This document shows, one piece after another, positions 1 to 6,241 of a stretch of DNA of 6,577 nt. The stretch comes from CAZFCK01 sp964517355 (GTDB lineage Bacteria; Desulfobacterota; Desulfovibrionia; Desulfovibrionales; Desulfovibrionaceae). The notes under the pieces are model-generated. The model saw only the letters and a list, made by a program, of their open reading frames with translations, was not told the origin of the DNA and searched no databases. The DNA lies in the NCBI GenBank assembly GCA_964517355.1, contig CAZFCK010000255.1, positions 1-6,577 of the forward strand. Reading direction: 5' to 3'. Both the position numbers and the translations under genes were made by a program. How positions within the stretch are numbered: the first letter of the stretch is position 1; each line of letters starts with the position of its first letter.

Positions 1-118
1 GCCTTACGGATGGCGACAGCAGAGCTAGGGTTCTCCCCCTCGCGCTCCCCCTTCCCAAACTTTGTCGCCAGATAAGTGCATTTGTAATACATTGAATTTA
101 TAGGTATTTCCGAAAAAA

Positions 119-180
119 GTTTTTGGAAGGGGGGTCCGGGAAGAGAACCTTTCTGGAGAAAGGTTTCCCCCCGAAAAAAC
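119..180. repeat. Long imperfect palindrome with AACCTTTCT/AGAAAGGTT core
   Basis: The core is a perfect 9-bp inverted repeat, AACCTTTCT (146-154) and AGAAAGGTT (157-165), around a GG loop. Farther out, GGGGGG (129-134) can pair with CCCCCC (167-172), and GTTTTT (119-124) with AAAAAC (175-180). Together this is about 21 base pairs with internal bulges. Read on the minus strand it ends in TTTTT, so it could serve as a back-up terminator for the leftward regulator gene, although the asymmetric internal loop (135-145) is unusual for one. It shares its core with the palindrome at 206-236, which suggests a family of intergenic elements rather than a single terminator. Confidence 0.55.
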
Positions 181-205
181 CAAACAAGTCTTTAATCAGT
201 GCTTC

Positions 206-236
206 CTTAAGAACCTTTTTGAAAAAGGTTCTTAAG
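206..236 (-). terminator. Perfect 15-bp palindrome after the sigma-54 regulator
   Basis: CTTAAGAACCTTTTT (206-220), one G (221), and its exact reverse complement (222-236) form a 15-bp inverted repeat about 50 bases past the stop of the leftward regulator gene. A terminator role is inferred from this position. The stem top is A/T-rich and no clean U-run follows it on the minus strand, so it is not a textbook intrinsic terminator. It may be a bidirectional stem-loop or a repeat-family element related to 119-180. Confidence 0.5.
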
Positions 237-288
237 CCACCGGAGACATTCACTTCTTTAATAAAGGTGTTCCCTTCGAAAAAAACAA

Positions 289-1758
289 TCAGGGAATTTC
301 AAGGCCCTGACTACGGTACTCGTTCAGCTTGTTGCGCAGTGTACGTACGGAAATACCAAGCAATTCAGCTGCTTGCGTGCGGTTGCCGGAGGTGTGCTCC
401 AGCCCCCGCATGATCATGATGCGCTCCATCTCCTGCAGGGGCAGCACTTTGCCGCCCAGGAACTGCTCCATGGCCTCACCGGCCAAGGGGCGTCCCACAG
501 CCTCGGCCGCTTGCGCTTCCGCCGTCTGAGCGGCTACGGCGTTACTTTCGGACACGGCGCTTTGCTCATCCAAAGCAGGCCAATATTCATCATCAAGCAG
601 AAAATGCTGCTTGTGGATCACGCCTCCGCCGGCCAGCAGCACCGAGCGCTCCATAAGATTCTGCAGCTCGCGCACATTGCCCGGCCAGTCGTAATCCATC
701 AGCCAGGCCACGGCCTCTGCGGAGAACTCCAATTGGGGAAGGCCGTACTGGTTGCGGTACTTGTCCACGAAAAAACGCGCCAGGAGCAGCACATCGTCGC
801 CGCGTTCGCGCAACGGGGGTAATTTCAGGGGAATCACATTCAGGCGAAAAAAAAGATCCTGCCGGAACTTGCCGGAGTCCACCCACTCTTGCAGCTGCCG
901 GTTGGTGGTGGCCAGCACGCGCACGTCCACCTTCACGGTTTCAACGCCGCCGACGCGGTCCAGCTCCCCTTCCTGCAACACGCGCAGCAGCTTTGCTTGC
1001 AGGCCGAGATCCATTTCCGATATCTCGTCCAGCAGCAGCGTGCCTTTGTCCGCCAGTTCGAAGCGCCCCAGCTTACGATTGATGGCGCCGGTAAAAGCGC
1101 CCTTTTCGTGTCCGAAGAGTTCGCTTTCAAGCAAATGTTCAGGCAGGGCCGCACAGTTGACCGCGATGAACGGCTTACTCGCCCTGTCGCTGTGAGTGTG
1201 CAGAAACCGCGCGATCATCTCCTTGCCGGTGCCGGATTCGCCGGAGACGAGCACGGTCGCCTTGGAGCGCGCCACCTGCTTCGCCAAAGCGAGAACACGG
1301 CTGATGGCCGGATGCTTGCCGATGATCGAAAACGAGGACGAGGACGAGCCGCCCGACGGCGGCGACTGCGCCGCAGTCTGGCCTTTTCCGGCAGAGGACA
1401 AGCCTTTTTGCAGGGGAATAAGGGCCTCTATCTTTTCCCAGTCCAACGGTTCGAGCCAATAATCGCGCGCGCCGAGTTCCATCAACCTTCTGGCTTCGTC
1501 GGCCGTGCCCTGATCCGTAAACACGATGACCGGTGGAAAATTGCCGTCCTGCGCTGCCTGAGCCAACAAATCCTCAACGCGGTAGCCGGGCATCTTCGGT
1601 CTGGAAAAAATGAGCTCAGGAGAGGCCTTCTTGATATAACCCATTGCACCAGAAAGATTTTCAGCAACACCGGCCTCGTACCCGTCCTCTCTCATGGACG
1701 GGAACAACCGGGTTATGGATCCGGGAGGGGCGATAAAAAGTAGTTTCCGGCTGGACAT
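289..1758 (-). CDS. Sigma-54-dependent transcriptional activator with degenerate receiver domain
   Basis: A 489-residue bacterial enhancer-binding protein that would activate sigma-54 RNA polymerase by ATP hydrolysis. An N-terminal receiver-like fold (about 4-118) is joined by a Ser-rich linker (120-143) to a full AAA+ domain: Walker A GESGTGK 173-179, the sigma-54-contacting loop GAFTGA 220-225, Walker B LLLDE 241-245, the arginine-finger region around R299-R305, and sensor II WPGNVREL 358-365. An Ala-rich linker (about 400-430) leads to a Fis-type helix-turn-helix (456-481), whose SVRTLRNKLNEY resembles the flagellar regulators FlbD and FlrC. The receiver looks unable to accept phosphate: the usual Asp before the MPG motif is R53, the acidic pair near residues 10-12 is APP, and the conserved Lys is E103; only T81 is kept. 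The ATG at 1758 is chosen because an in-frame TGA lies 6 bases upstream; no clear Shine-Dalgarno precedes it. The family call is very secure; the target genes are unknown. Confidence 0.95.
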   Translation of the reverse strand: MSSRKLLFIAPPGSITRLFPSMREDGYEAGVAENLSGAMGYIKKASPELIFSRPKMPGYRVEDLLAQAAQDGNFPPVIVFTDQGTADEARRLMELGARDYWLEPLDWEKIEALIPLQKGLSSAGKGQTAAQSPPSGGSSSSSFSIIGKHPAISRVLALAKQVARSKATVLVSGESGTGKEMIARFLHTHSDRASKPFIAVNCAALPEHLLESELFGHEKGAFTGAINRKLGRFELADKGTLLLDEISEMDLGLQAKLLRVLQEGELDRVGGVETVKVDVRVLATTNRQLQEWVDSGKFRQDLFFRLNVIPLKLPPLRERGDDVLLLARFFVDKYRNQYGLPQLEFSAEAVAWLMDYDWPGNVRELQNLMERSVLLAGGGVIHKQHFLLDDEYWPALDEQSAVSESNAVAAQTAEAQAAEAVGRPLAGEAMEQFLGGKVLPLQEMERIMIMRGLEHTSGNRTQAAELLGISVRTLRNKLNEYRSQGLEIP

Positions 1759-2010
1759 GCGTTTTCAATAGCCATAAGCGCAGTTCTTTTCAACGCTTCT
1801 GTGAAAGTTTTTCGCGAATAAGCCGCTTGACCGCGCAGCGCGCCTCTCGTAGCCTCTGCCGCCGGTATGTGGGGCGCGCCGTGCGTCCGGCCGCACCTGC
1901 CTGGCCGCACCGGGCTGGGCGGCGAGTGATTGTTATGGACGGTGAAAAACCTTTTTTCAATCATTATTTTTCTACCAGTAATCATCTTATTGCAATAGAA
2001 TGCAGCAACA
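1759..2010. promoter_or_regulatory. Divergent intergenic region between regulator and glycosyltransferase
   Basis: These 252 bases must hold the promoters of both divergent genes. The left and middle parts (to about 1930) are GC-rich and include a 9-bp direct repeat, GGCCGCACC at 1889-1897 and 1903-1911. The part next to the glycosyltransferase is AT-rich, with a small stem-loop (TGAAAAA 1943-1949, TTTTTCA 1953-1959) nested in TGATTG/CAATCA arms (1928-1933, 1958-1963). A TAGAAT at 1996-2001 could be a -10 for the rightward operon but has no matching -35 at 16-18 bp. I found no sigma-54 (-24/-12) consensus on either strand. Reading frames across this spacer look like out-of-frame noise. Confidence 0.4.
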
Positions 2011-3081
2011 ATGAACATTATTTACGTCACTTCCTCAAATACCGCCAGCGGAGGCTCGCGCCAGGCGCTCTACACGGCGCAGGGACTTGCCGCACGCGGG
2101 CATGACCTACGCTTTTTCGTCCCCACAGGCGCGGCGTTGCCCGGGCTTGCGCCCCATCTCCATTGGGAGGAGCTGCCGGCGCGCCGCAGCGATTGGGGCG
2201 CCGCCATCAGCCGCACGCTGCCCCGAAACGCCTCCTTCGTGGTGCACGCCTTCCACAATAAGGCCGTGAAAATGGCGGCCTGGCAGGGTCTCTTCTGGCA
2301 CGGCCGCGGCGGCGTGGTGGCCGCGCAACGCGGCGTCATCTACAAGCCCAACAATCCGTTGCCCTACTGGTCGCCCGGCATAGACTGCTTTGTGGCCAAC
2401 TCCCAAGCCTGCGCCTCGGTGCTGCGCGCCAAAGGCGTTGGGGACAAACGGCTGCACGTGGTCTACAACGGCATCCCGCGCGAGCGCGTGACGCCCCAAC
2501 GCTCCTTGCGGGCCATGCGCGGCATTCTGAATCTGCCGGACCAAGCCCTTGTCTTCGGCTGTGTGGCCAACGACAGCGCCAACAAAGGCGGGTCGCTTCT
2601 CCTGCGCGCCTTCGCCGAGGCGAATATTCCCCATGCGCGTCTGCTGCTGCTGGGAGTATCGCCGGACGCCTACGCCCCCATCGCTGCGGAACTCGGCATT
2701 GCCGACCGCGTGCAGCTGCCGGGCAAACAGGAGTGCGTGGCCGACTATCTCCAGGTCTGCCACGCCTTTGCGCTGCCTTCGCTTTCGGAAAGCATGCCCA
2801 ACACCCTGCAGGAAGCCGTCTGCATGGGGCTGCCCGTGCTGGCCAGCAACGTCGGGGGAGTGCCGGAATGCATCCAGGGCAACGGACTTTTGCTCCCTCC
2901 CGGAGATGTACGGGCCCTTGCCCAGGGACTGGCCCGCATGGCCGGTGAACACGAGCAACGCGCGCAATGGGCCGCCGCAAGTCGCGAACTGGCCGCGCTT
3001 TTCAGCATGGAGCGCAAGGTGCTGCGCATGGAGGAACTCTACCGCCTGCATCTCCGCAGACGCGGGAGGAACGGCGCATGA
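2011..3081 (+). CDS. GT4-family glycosyltransferase (GT-B fold)
   Basis: A 356-residue cytosolic glycosyltransferase of the retaining GT4 (GlgA/WecG-like RfaB/PimA) type, which moves a sugar from a nucleotide-sugar donor to a glycan, lipid or small-molecule acceptor. The N-terminal acceptor half opens with a beta strand and a Gly-rich loop (MNIIYVTSS, then SGGSRQAL to about residue 20). The hinge carries VYNGI (151-155). The C-terminal donor half has the NKGG loop (191-194) and the signature E-x7-E, E260 and E268, within SESMPNTLQE, followed by the GLPVLASNVGG strand (273-283). There is no signal peptide or membrane segment. The length is normal for a GT4 enzyme. The ATG lacks a good Shine-Dalgarno; the next Met codons fall inside the fold, so this start is retained. 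The stop overlaps the start of the next gene (ATGA), indicating one operon. Donor and acceptor cannot be read from the sequence; a lipopolysaccharide or other surface glycan is the likeliest target, by inference. Confidence 0.9.
   Translation: MNIIYVTSSNTASGGSRQALYTAQGLAARGHDLRFFVPTGAALPGLAPHLHWEELPARRSDWGAAISRTLPRNASFVVHAFHNKAVKMAAWQGLFWHGRGGVVAAQRGVIYKPNNPLPYWSPGIDCFVANSQACASVLRAKGVGDKRLHVVYNGIPRERVTPQRSLRAMRGILNLPDQALVFGCVANDSANKGGSLLLRAFAEANIPHARLLLLGVSPDAYAPIAAELGIADRVQLPGKQECVADYLQVCHAFALPSLSESMPNTLQEAVCMGLPVLASNVGGVPECIQGNGLLLPPGDVRALAQGLARMAGEHEQRAQWAAASRELAALFSMERKVLRMEELYRLHLRRRGRNGA
3064..3070 (+). promoter_or_regulatory. Ribosome binding site fixing the start of the CobD-like gene
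   Basis: GGGAGGA sits 7 bases before the ATG at 3078, inside the last codons of the glycosyltransferase. It is the strongest Shine-Dalgarno on the plus strand and decides against a longer in-frame reading that begins at 2967 inside the upstream gene. The ATG overlaps the upstream TGA in an ATGA arrangement, typical of translational coupling. Confidence 0.85.
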
Positions 3082-4211
3082 CTCTGCGACAAGGCGCCCA
3101 CGGCGGCACGGTGCTTGAAACCGCGCGTCATACAGGACTGCATCCCGACTCCATAGTGGATTTCAGCAACAACGCCGACAGTCTGGCCATCCCCCTGGCC
3201 GCGTCCCTGCTGTCGCGCCTGGATTTCCCGTATGCCTATTATCCGGACACGGATTGCGATGAATTGCGCCAGGCCCTCGCGGCCCATGAGAACGTGCCCT
3301 TTCAGGATGTTCTTGTGGGCAACGGCTCAGCCGAACTTATTTACCTGGCATTGCAAAGATTGCGCCCCGGAAGGGTGCTGCTGGTGGGGCCCATTTTTCT
3401 GGAATACGCGCGCGCCTGTTCCGCCCTCCATATTCCTTACGCCCTGCACGCCCTCGATCCTGCCGACGATTTCCGGCTCACCGCCGAGGAACTCCACGTG
3501 GTGCTGGATTCACTCGCCGGGGGGCGCTACGACATGCTTATCCTCTGCTCCCCGAACAATCCCACGGGACAGGCGTACTGCCTGCTGGAACGCCTGTTGC
3601 GCCAAGCGCCCTGCCGCACCGTGATCCTCGACGCCGCTTACCGCGAATTCACATGGGGCAGCGACGCGTACGCCTTGCACAGCCACGCCATGCTGCAAAG
3701 GCGGGCCCAGCGGGGGGCGGATCTCATCACCCTACACAGTTTCACAAAATGCTTCGGCGTGCCTGGTCTGCGCTTGGGGTACGCCCTGGGGCCGGCGCAT
3801 CTGCTCCATGAAATGACCACAGGGCGCGCGCCGTGGATGGTCAGCCGCTACGCGGAACTGGCCGGATTGACGCTTCTCGATAACATCCAACGCTTTCGCG
3901 GCCTGCGCAACACGTTGGCGCAACGCAGAAACAGCTTTACCCGTCAGCTTGCCGCCAGCAATCTTTTCGCCCGCATCTCCCCTTCCCAGTGTAACTTCCT
4001 GCTGTGCCGCCTGCGCCATGCCCAGGAAGCGCCCCACCTCTATGGTTTTCTCGCGGACAGGGGAATACTGGTGCGGATCTGCGACACCATTCCCGGCATG
4101 CCCAAGGGCTACGTGCGTCTGCAGGTACGCAGCGCCGCGGACAACACGCGCCTTGCCGAAGCCCTGCACTCGTATGCCCAGAGCCTGGAACGCGCCGTAT
4201 CGTTTTTGTGA
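3078..4211 (+). CDS. CobD-family PLP-dependent enzyme (threonine/serine-phosphate decarboxylase type)
   Basis: A 377-residue fold-type I PLP enzyme of the class I/II aminotransferase superfamily. It is closest to CobD, which decarboxylates L-threonine-O-3-phosphate to aminopropanol phosphate for the cobamide nucleotide loop. CobD-like traits are the N-terminal HGG (8-10), DFSNN with N32, LVGNGSAELIY (79-89), SPNNPTG (158-164), D185 and Y188 near the cofactor ring, the Schiff-base lysine K224 in SFTKCFGVPGLRLGYA, and two C-terminal arginines, R333 and R347. The arginine pair has the 14-residue spacing I recall for the substrate-binding arginines of Salmonella CobD (R323, R337). The usual CobD NPLG after the N-terminal Asn is changed to DSLA, so substrate choice may differ (phosphoserine rather than phosphothreonine is possible). 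Its partner is a glycosyltransferase, not corrin genes, so a role in making an amino-alcohol phosphate for a surface glycan is as likely as cobalamin synthesis. A histidinol-phosphate aminotransferase is the main alternative. Confidence 0.85.
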   Translation: MTLRQGAHGGTVLETARHTGLHPDSIVDFSNNADSLAIPLAASLLSRLDFPYAYYPDTDCDELRQALAAHENVPFQDVLVGNGSAELIYLALQRLRPGRVLLVGPIFLEYARACSALHIPYALHALDPADDFRLTAEELHVVLDSLAGGRYDMLILCSPNNPTGQAYCLLERLLRQAPCRTVILDAAYREFTWGSDAYALHSHAMLQRRAQRGADLITLHSFTKCFGVPGLRLGYALGPAHLLHEMTTGRAPWMVSRYAELAGLTLLDNIQRFRGLRNTLAQRRNSFTRQLAASNLFARISPSQCNFLLCRLRHAQEAPHLYGFLADRGILVRICDTIPGMPKGYVRLQVRSAADNTRLAEALHSYAQSLERAVSFL

Positions 4212-4212
4212 A

Positions 4213-4228
4213 GCGCCGGAGCCGGCGC
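4213..4228. terminator. GC-rich stem-loop between convergent genes
   Basis: GCGCCGG (4213-4219), loop AG, and CCGGCGC (4222-4228) form a perfect 7-bp hairpin directly after the stop of the CobD-like gene. It lies 35 bases beyond the stop of the convergent peptidase gene. A second small palindrome follows (CGCTT 4234-4238, AAGCG 4243-4247). Neither strand has a proper U-run straight after the main stem; on the minus strand TTCACAAAAA follows. A shared bidirectional terminator is the likely role from position, but an inefficient one. Confidence 0.5.
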
Positions 4229-4263
4229 ATGTGCGCTTAAAAAAGCGTTGAGACCCCAAGAAG

Positions 4264-5733
4264 TTACCGTGACTTGCTTTGACCCGTCGTCTGCACCATT
4301 GCCGTGGAAGGCTGATCCATCGTGACTATCTTGCGCCGCACGGCAGTCTCGGAAGCCGGGGGCAATTCCTTGCTGGAGAGGCGCATGTCGGTTCCACCGT
4401 CGAAGCGTACCAGAACCATGCCCGCGAACTTGCCTTTTTTGTAGACTTCCACCCGAAAAAGATCGCCCGCATTGTTGACGGAAAAACGGTCCTGAATATC
4501 CTGTCGCCGGATATCCAACCCGGTCTCGTTCTCTTGCCGCGGATGCGTATAGCCGATGACATTCACGCGGCAATCCTGGTGCTCCAGTACGCGGAACCGC
4601 TCCCCCACGCTGACGATGGCGCCGAAAGGCACATGCCTTTCAGTGTCGTCAATGCGCATGTCCAGGCCGCGCATGCTGTAATCATATTCGAAATATTGCG
4701 GATGGATAGTGGTCAGATGATTGTTGCCGTAATACACCTGGAGATCATCATTGCCGCCCACCATGGTCAGCAGGGGATTGCTCGGCGTGAATTCGATGGT
4801 CGCCCCTTTTCGCAGGGGCACATAGCCCAGTCTGTCCCGAACGTCCTCCAAATCCAGAAAAATCTTGTTGCCGTAAAAGGCCATAACCATATTGCTTTCA
4901 ATGGCCTGGGCCACCCCGTCCTGCGACAGGGGAAACGAACGCTCAAATTCGATGCCCATGGTCCGCATAAAGGATTCGAGCATCTGTAAATGGTAGTACG
5001 CCCGCTGGGCAGAGGGCAGAAATTTGCTCGCCTCTATGCCGAAGGCGGGTTTGCCGTGATTGATGGAAAAATAGGTCAGGGTCTTCTCCATCTCCACATC
5101 ACCCAGGCGCGTTTGCGTGTTCTTCACATGCAAGGCGTGCTCAGGGTCATATAGCGATGTATTGACCCGATTGCACACGTCCTGCGCCATGCCGAGCAGA
5201 TCGCCGTAGGGCTGCACGGGAATGCCGGCCTGGTCGATGATGACGCTCTGCCCCCAGCGCAGAGGATTGCGCATGGAGTCGATGTAGTTCGGCCTGTAGT
5301 AGCCGCTGCCGTCATGCATGTTGATCACGAGCTCGACACGCGGATCAAGAATGACTGCCTTGATGCGGCGTATGGTTTCATAATCCGGATCAGCGGTCTG
5401 CAACATGGCGAACTTGCGGTTCAAGTCGCCGTAGACGCCGCGCTTGCTGCGCACAATGGCCAGAAAATTCAGGTTAGGCACCACCAAGACCGCGCCCTTG
5501 GTAATGCGGTAATGCGATACCAAAAGATTCGCGGCGTTGAATCCGCCCGGTTCGTCGCCCTGGATGCCGGCTATCACAAGCATCACCCGCTCATTGTCCG
5601 GCCCGAGCTTGTGCAGCGTGAATTCAAGATGCCCGCTGGCAAAGGCAGCGCTGGAGAATACAAGCAACATACAAAACAGCACGCTGCAAGGCCATGGGAC
5701 GATGCGTTGCAACAAACTGATATTCCTGGTCAA
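4264..5733 (-). CDS. Secreted M99-family murein carboxypeptidase (Csd4/Pgp1-like cell-shape peptidase)
   Basis: A 489-residue (from TTG) exported zinc carboxypeptidase. The family (H. pylori Csd4, C. jejuni Pgp1) removes the terminal diaminopimelate from peptidoglycan tripeptides in the periplasm and is needed for helical shape. A signal peptide spans about 10-32 (hydrophobic VLFCMLLVFSSAAFA, cleavage probably after A32). The catalytic domain (about 35-262) carries Q58-x2-E61 in GIQGDEPG, H140 in NMHDGSG and E234 in FGIEASK as base; VRSKRGV and DLNRKF are likely substrate-binding loops. The spacings Q to H (82) and H to E (94) equal those I recall for Csd4 (Q46, E49, H128, E222), including the atypical Gln zinc ligand. 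A beta-barrel middle domain (about 270-345) and an Ig-like C-terminal domain (about 346-450) should follow, with a polar tail. No ATG opens the gene: TTG 5733 lacks a spaced Shine-Dalgarno, TTG at codon 7 has AGGA 8 bases before it, and an in-frame CTG at 5775 follows GGAGG. Family identity is strong; the exact start is not. Confidence 0.92.
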   Translation of the reverse strand: MTRNISLLQRIVPWPCSVLFCMLLVFSSAAFASGHLEFTLHKLGPDNERVMLVIAGIQGDEPGGFNAANLLVSHYRITKGAVLVVPNLNFLAIVRSKRGVYGDLNRKFAMLQTADPDYETIRRIKAVILDPRVELVINMHDGSGYYRPNYIDSMRNPLRWGQSVIIDQAGIPVQPYGDLLGMAQDVCNRVNTSLYDPEHALHVKNTQTRLGDVEMEKTLTYFSINHGKPAFGIEASKFLPSAQRAYYHLQMLESFMRTMGIEFERSFPLSQDGVAQAIESNMVMAFYGNKIFLDLEDVRDRLGYVPLRKGATIEFTPSNPLLTMVGGNDDLQVYYGNNHLTTIHPQYFEYDYSMRGLDMRIDDTERHVPFGAIVSVGERFRVLEHQDCRVNVIGYTHPRQENETGLDIRRQDIQDRFSVNNAGDLFRVEVYKKGKFAGMVLVRFDGGTDMRLSSKELPPASETAVRRKIVTMDQPSTAMVQTTGQSKSR

Positions 5734-5772
5734 CCTTCGCCTGCAGCGAATGTGCCCGGTACAATGATTTTT

Positions 5773-5785
5773 CAGAACAACCTCC
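5773..5785 (-). promoter_or_regulatory. GGAGG ribosome binding site and possible CTG start of the M99 peptidase
   Basis: On the minus strand GGAGG (5785-5781) is followed after 5 bases by CTG (5775-5773), in frame with the peptidase and 14 codons upstream of the TTG at 5733. An in-frame TAG lies a little farther upstream, so no ATG or GTG is available. Starting here would give 503 residues beginning MKNHCTGH, with a longer, arginine-rich signal-peptide n-region. CTG starts are rare, so this is a candidate rather than a settled start. Confidence 0.45.
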
Positions 5786-5834
5786 AGTGTGTTCCTGTGG
5801 CGTCTCGCCGGCTAGCGCCTTCCACACAGGGAAG

Positions 5835-5863
5835 GATATACAAAGCGGTTAAAAAAGAATCAA
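5835..5863 (-). promoter_or_regulatory. Candidate sigma-70-type promoter of the M99 peptidase
   Basis: On the minus strand TTGATT (5863-5858; 4 of 6 against TTGACA) and TATATC (5840-5835; 4 of 6 against TATAAT) are exactly 17 bases apart, in an AT-rich stretch upstream of the peptidase. Transcription would begin near 5828, leaving a leader of about 50 bases before the GGAGG. That leader has a 6-bp inverted repeat, CCTGTG/CACAGG (plus-strand 5794-5799 and 5825-5830), which could fold just ahead of the ribosome binding site. Confidence 0.45.
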
Positions 5864-5890
5864 GATGCTCAAGGTGTTGCCGCAGTGAAC

Positions 5891-5909
5891 CGGGAGAATC
5901 TTTCTCCCG
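5891..5909. repeat. Perfect 8-bp hairpin
   Basis: CGGGAGAA (5891-5898), loop TCT, and TTCTCCCG (5902-5909) form a perfect inverted repeat about 30 bases upstream of the peptidase promoter. No U-run follows on either strand. It could be a remnant terminator or a protein-binding palindrome; the sequence does not decide. Confidence 0.5.
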
Positions 5910-5942
5910 AAACGTCACCCACGCACAAAAAAATCAACTTAT

Positions 5943-6007
5943 TAGCGCATTTTCGCCTTTGGATAAGGCTCACCCCTGGAGCAATGTTTATTGTTTCAGG
6001 GAAATGC
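5943..6007 (+). repeat. Intergenic repeat, copy 1, with three-way-junction fold
   Basis: TAGCGCATTTTCGCCTT opens a 43-base block that recurs at 6528-6570 with 36 of 43 identities. Here the complete unit can fold into three stems. The outer stem pairs GCATTT (5947-5952) with AAATGC (6002-6007). Hairpin 1 pairs GCCTT (5955-5959) with AAGGC (5965-5969). Hairpin 2 pairs twelve bases at 5974-5985 (CCCTGGAGCAAT) with 5990-6001 (ATTGTTTCAGGG) over a GTTT loop, with two G-U pairs if transcribed. I do not recognise it as a known RNA family. A REP-like element or a structured leader are both possible. Confidence 0.7.
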
Positions 6008-6039
6008 ATAAGAACATCTATACGTTTTCAAAGGTAAGA

Positions 6040-6048
6040 TGCTCTAAT
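6040..6048 (+). promoter_or_regulatory. Candidate extended -10 promoter for the Cys-rich gene leader
   Basis: TG (6040-6041), one base, then TCTAAT (6043-6048; 5 of 6 against TATAAT) fits an extended -10 element; there is no recognisable -35. Transcription would begin near 6055, right at the first stem of the folded segment, giving a leader of about 205 bases before the GTG at 6260. The match is short and could be chance. Confidence 0.3.
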
Positions 6049-6052
6049 GGGG

Positions 6053-6177
6053 GCGGAAAAAAAGCAACTGCCCGCTTCCGCGGATGGTGCATCGCCGCAA
6101 CGAGCTTGTCAAAGCCTGGGGTTGCCGCCGCACGGCAACGCGGACCACTTCGCCCCATAAACCGCTCGTTGCGTTTT
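6053..6177 (+). ncRNA. Candidate structured leader RNA or small RNA
   Basis: Several inverted repeats are nested or adjacent here. GCGGAA (6053-6058) pairs with TTCCGC (6076-6081). CGCAACGAGC (6096-6105) pairs perfectly, 10 bp, with GCTCGTTGCG (6164-6173). Inside that, GTTGCCG (6121-6127) pairs with CGGCAAC (6133-6139), and GGGG (6118-6121) can compete to pair with CCCC (6153-6156). The closing stem is followed by TTTT (6174-6177), so it could end a short transcript or act as an attenuator ahead of the Cys-rich gene. I checked by eye for B12, TPP, FMN, glycine, preQ1, fluoride and c-di-GMP riboswitch hallmarks, SRP RNA and tRNA, and saw none. That the segment is transcribed is inferred only from structure and position. 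Confidence 0.4.
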
Positions 6178-6241
6178 ACGAAAAAAAAGATTATTGGGAT
6201 TTAGTTGATTTTGTTTTCTTTTATGATGCATTTTTCATCTT

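Larger units (their letters stand above)
1..288. other. Non-coding left flank
   Basis: I see no convincing gene here. Frame 1 of the plus strand is open from the window edge to a TAA at 73-75 (ending ...NFVAR), which could be the last 24 codons of a rightward gene, but 24 codons is too little to judge and I do not call it. From about 70 the sequence becomes AT-rich and contains two palindromes, annotated separately. A plus-strand reading of 123-413 runs through both palindromes and then antisense to the regulator gene, and has no ribosome binding site, so it is treated as spurious. Confidence 0.6.

Noticed and set aside
1330..1350. Short tandem GAGGAC repeat (Ser-rich linker) as a phase-variable tract
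   Set aside because: Only about two and a half hexamer units, in frame within a flexible linker; length change would not break the protein.
889..1743. A 284-codon plus-strand frame antisense to the sigma-54 activator
   Set aside because: It mirrors the codon bias of the real gene on the other strand; the translation has no protein-family features.
1713..2018. A 101-codon minus-strand frame in the divergent spacer
   Set aside because: It overlaps the first codons of the regulator in another frame and crosses the AT-rich promoter zone; no domain is seen.
2107..3051. A 314-codon minus-strand frame antisense to the glycosyltransferase
   Set aside because: Shadow of a high-GC gene; composition is Gly/His/Ala-rich with no motif or ribosome site.
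2967..3077. Longer N-terminus for the CobD-like enzyme
   Set aside because: The extra 37 residues overlap the glycosyltransferase and look out of frame; GGGAGGA and the HGG motif place the start at 3078.
5314..6204. A 296-codon plus-strand open frame opposite and beyond the M99 peptidase
   Set aside because: Its first part is antisense to a gene with clear catalytic motifs, the rest runs through repeats and hairpins, and there is no ribosome site or recognisable domain.
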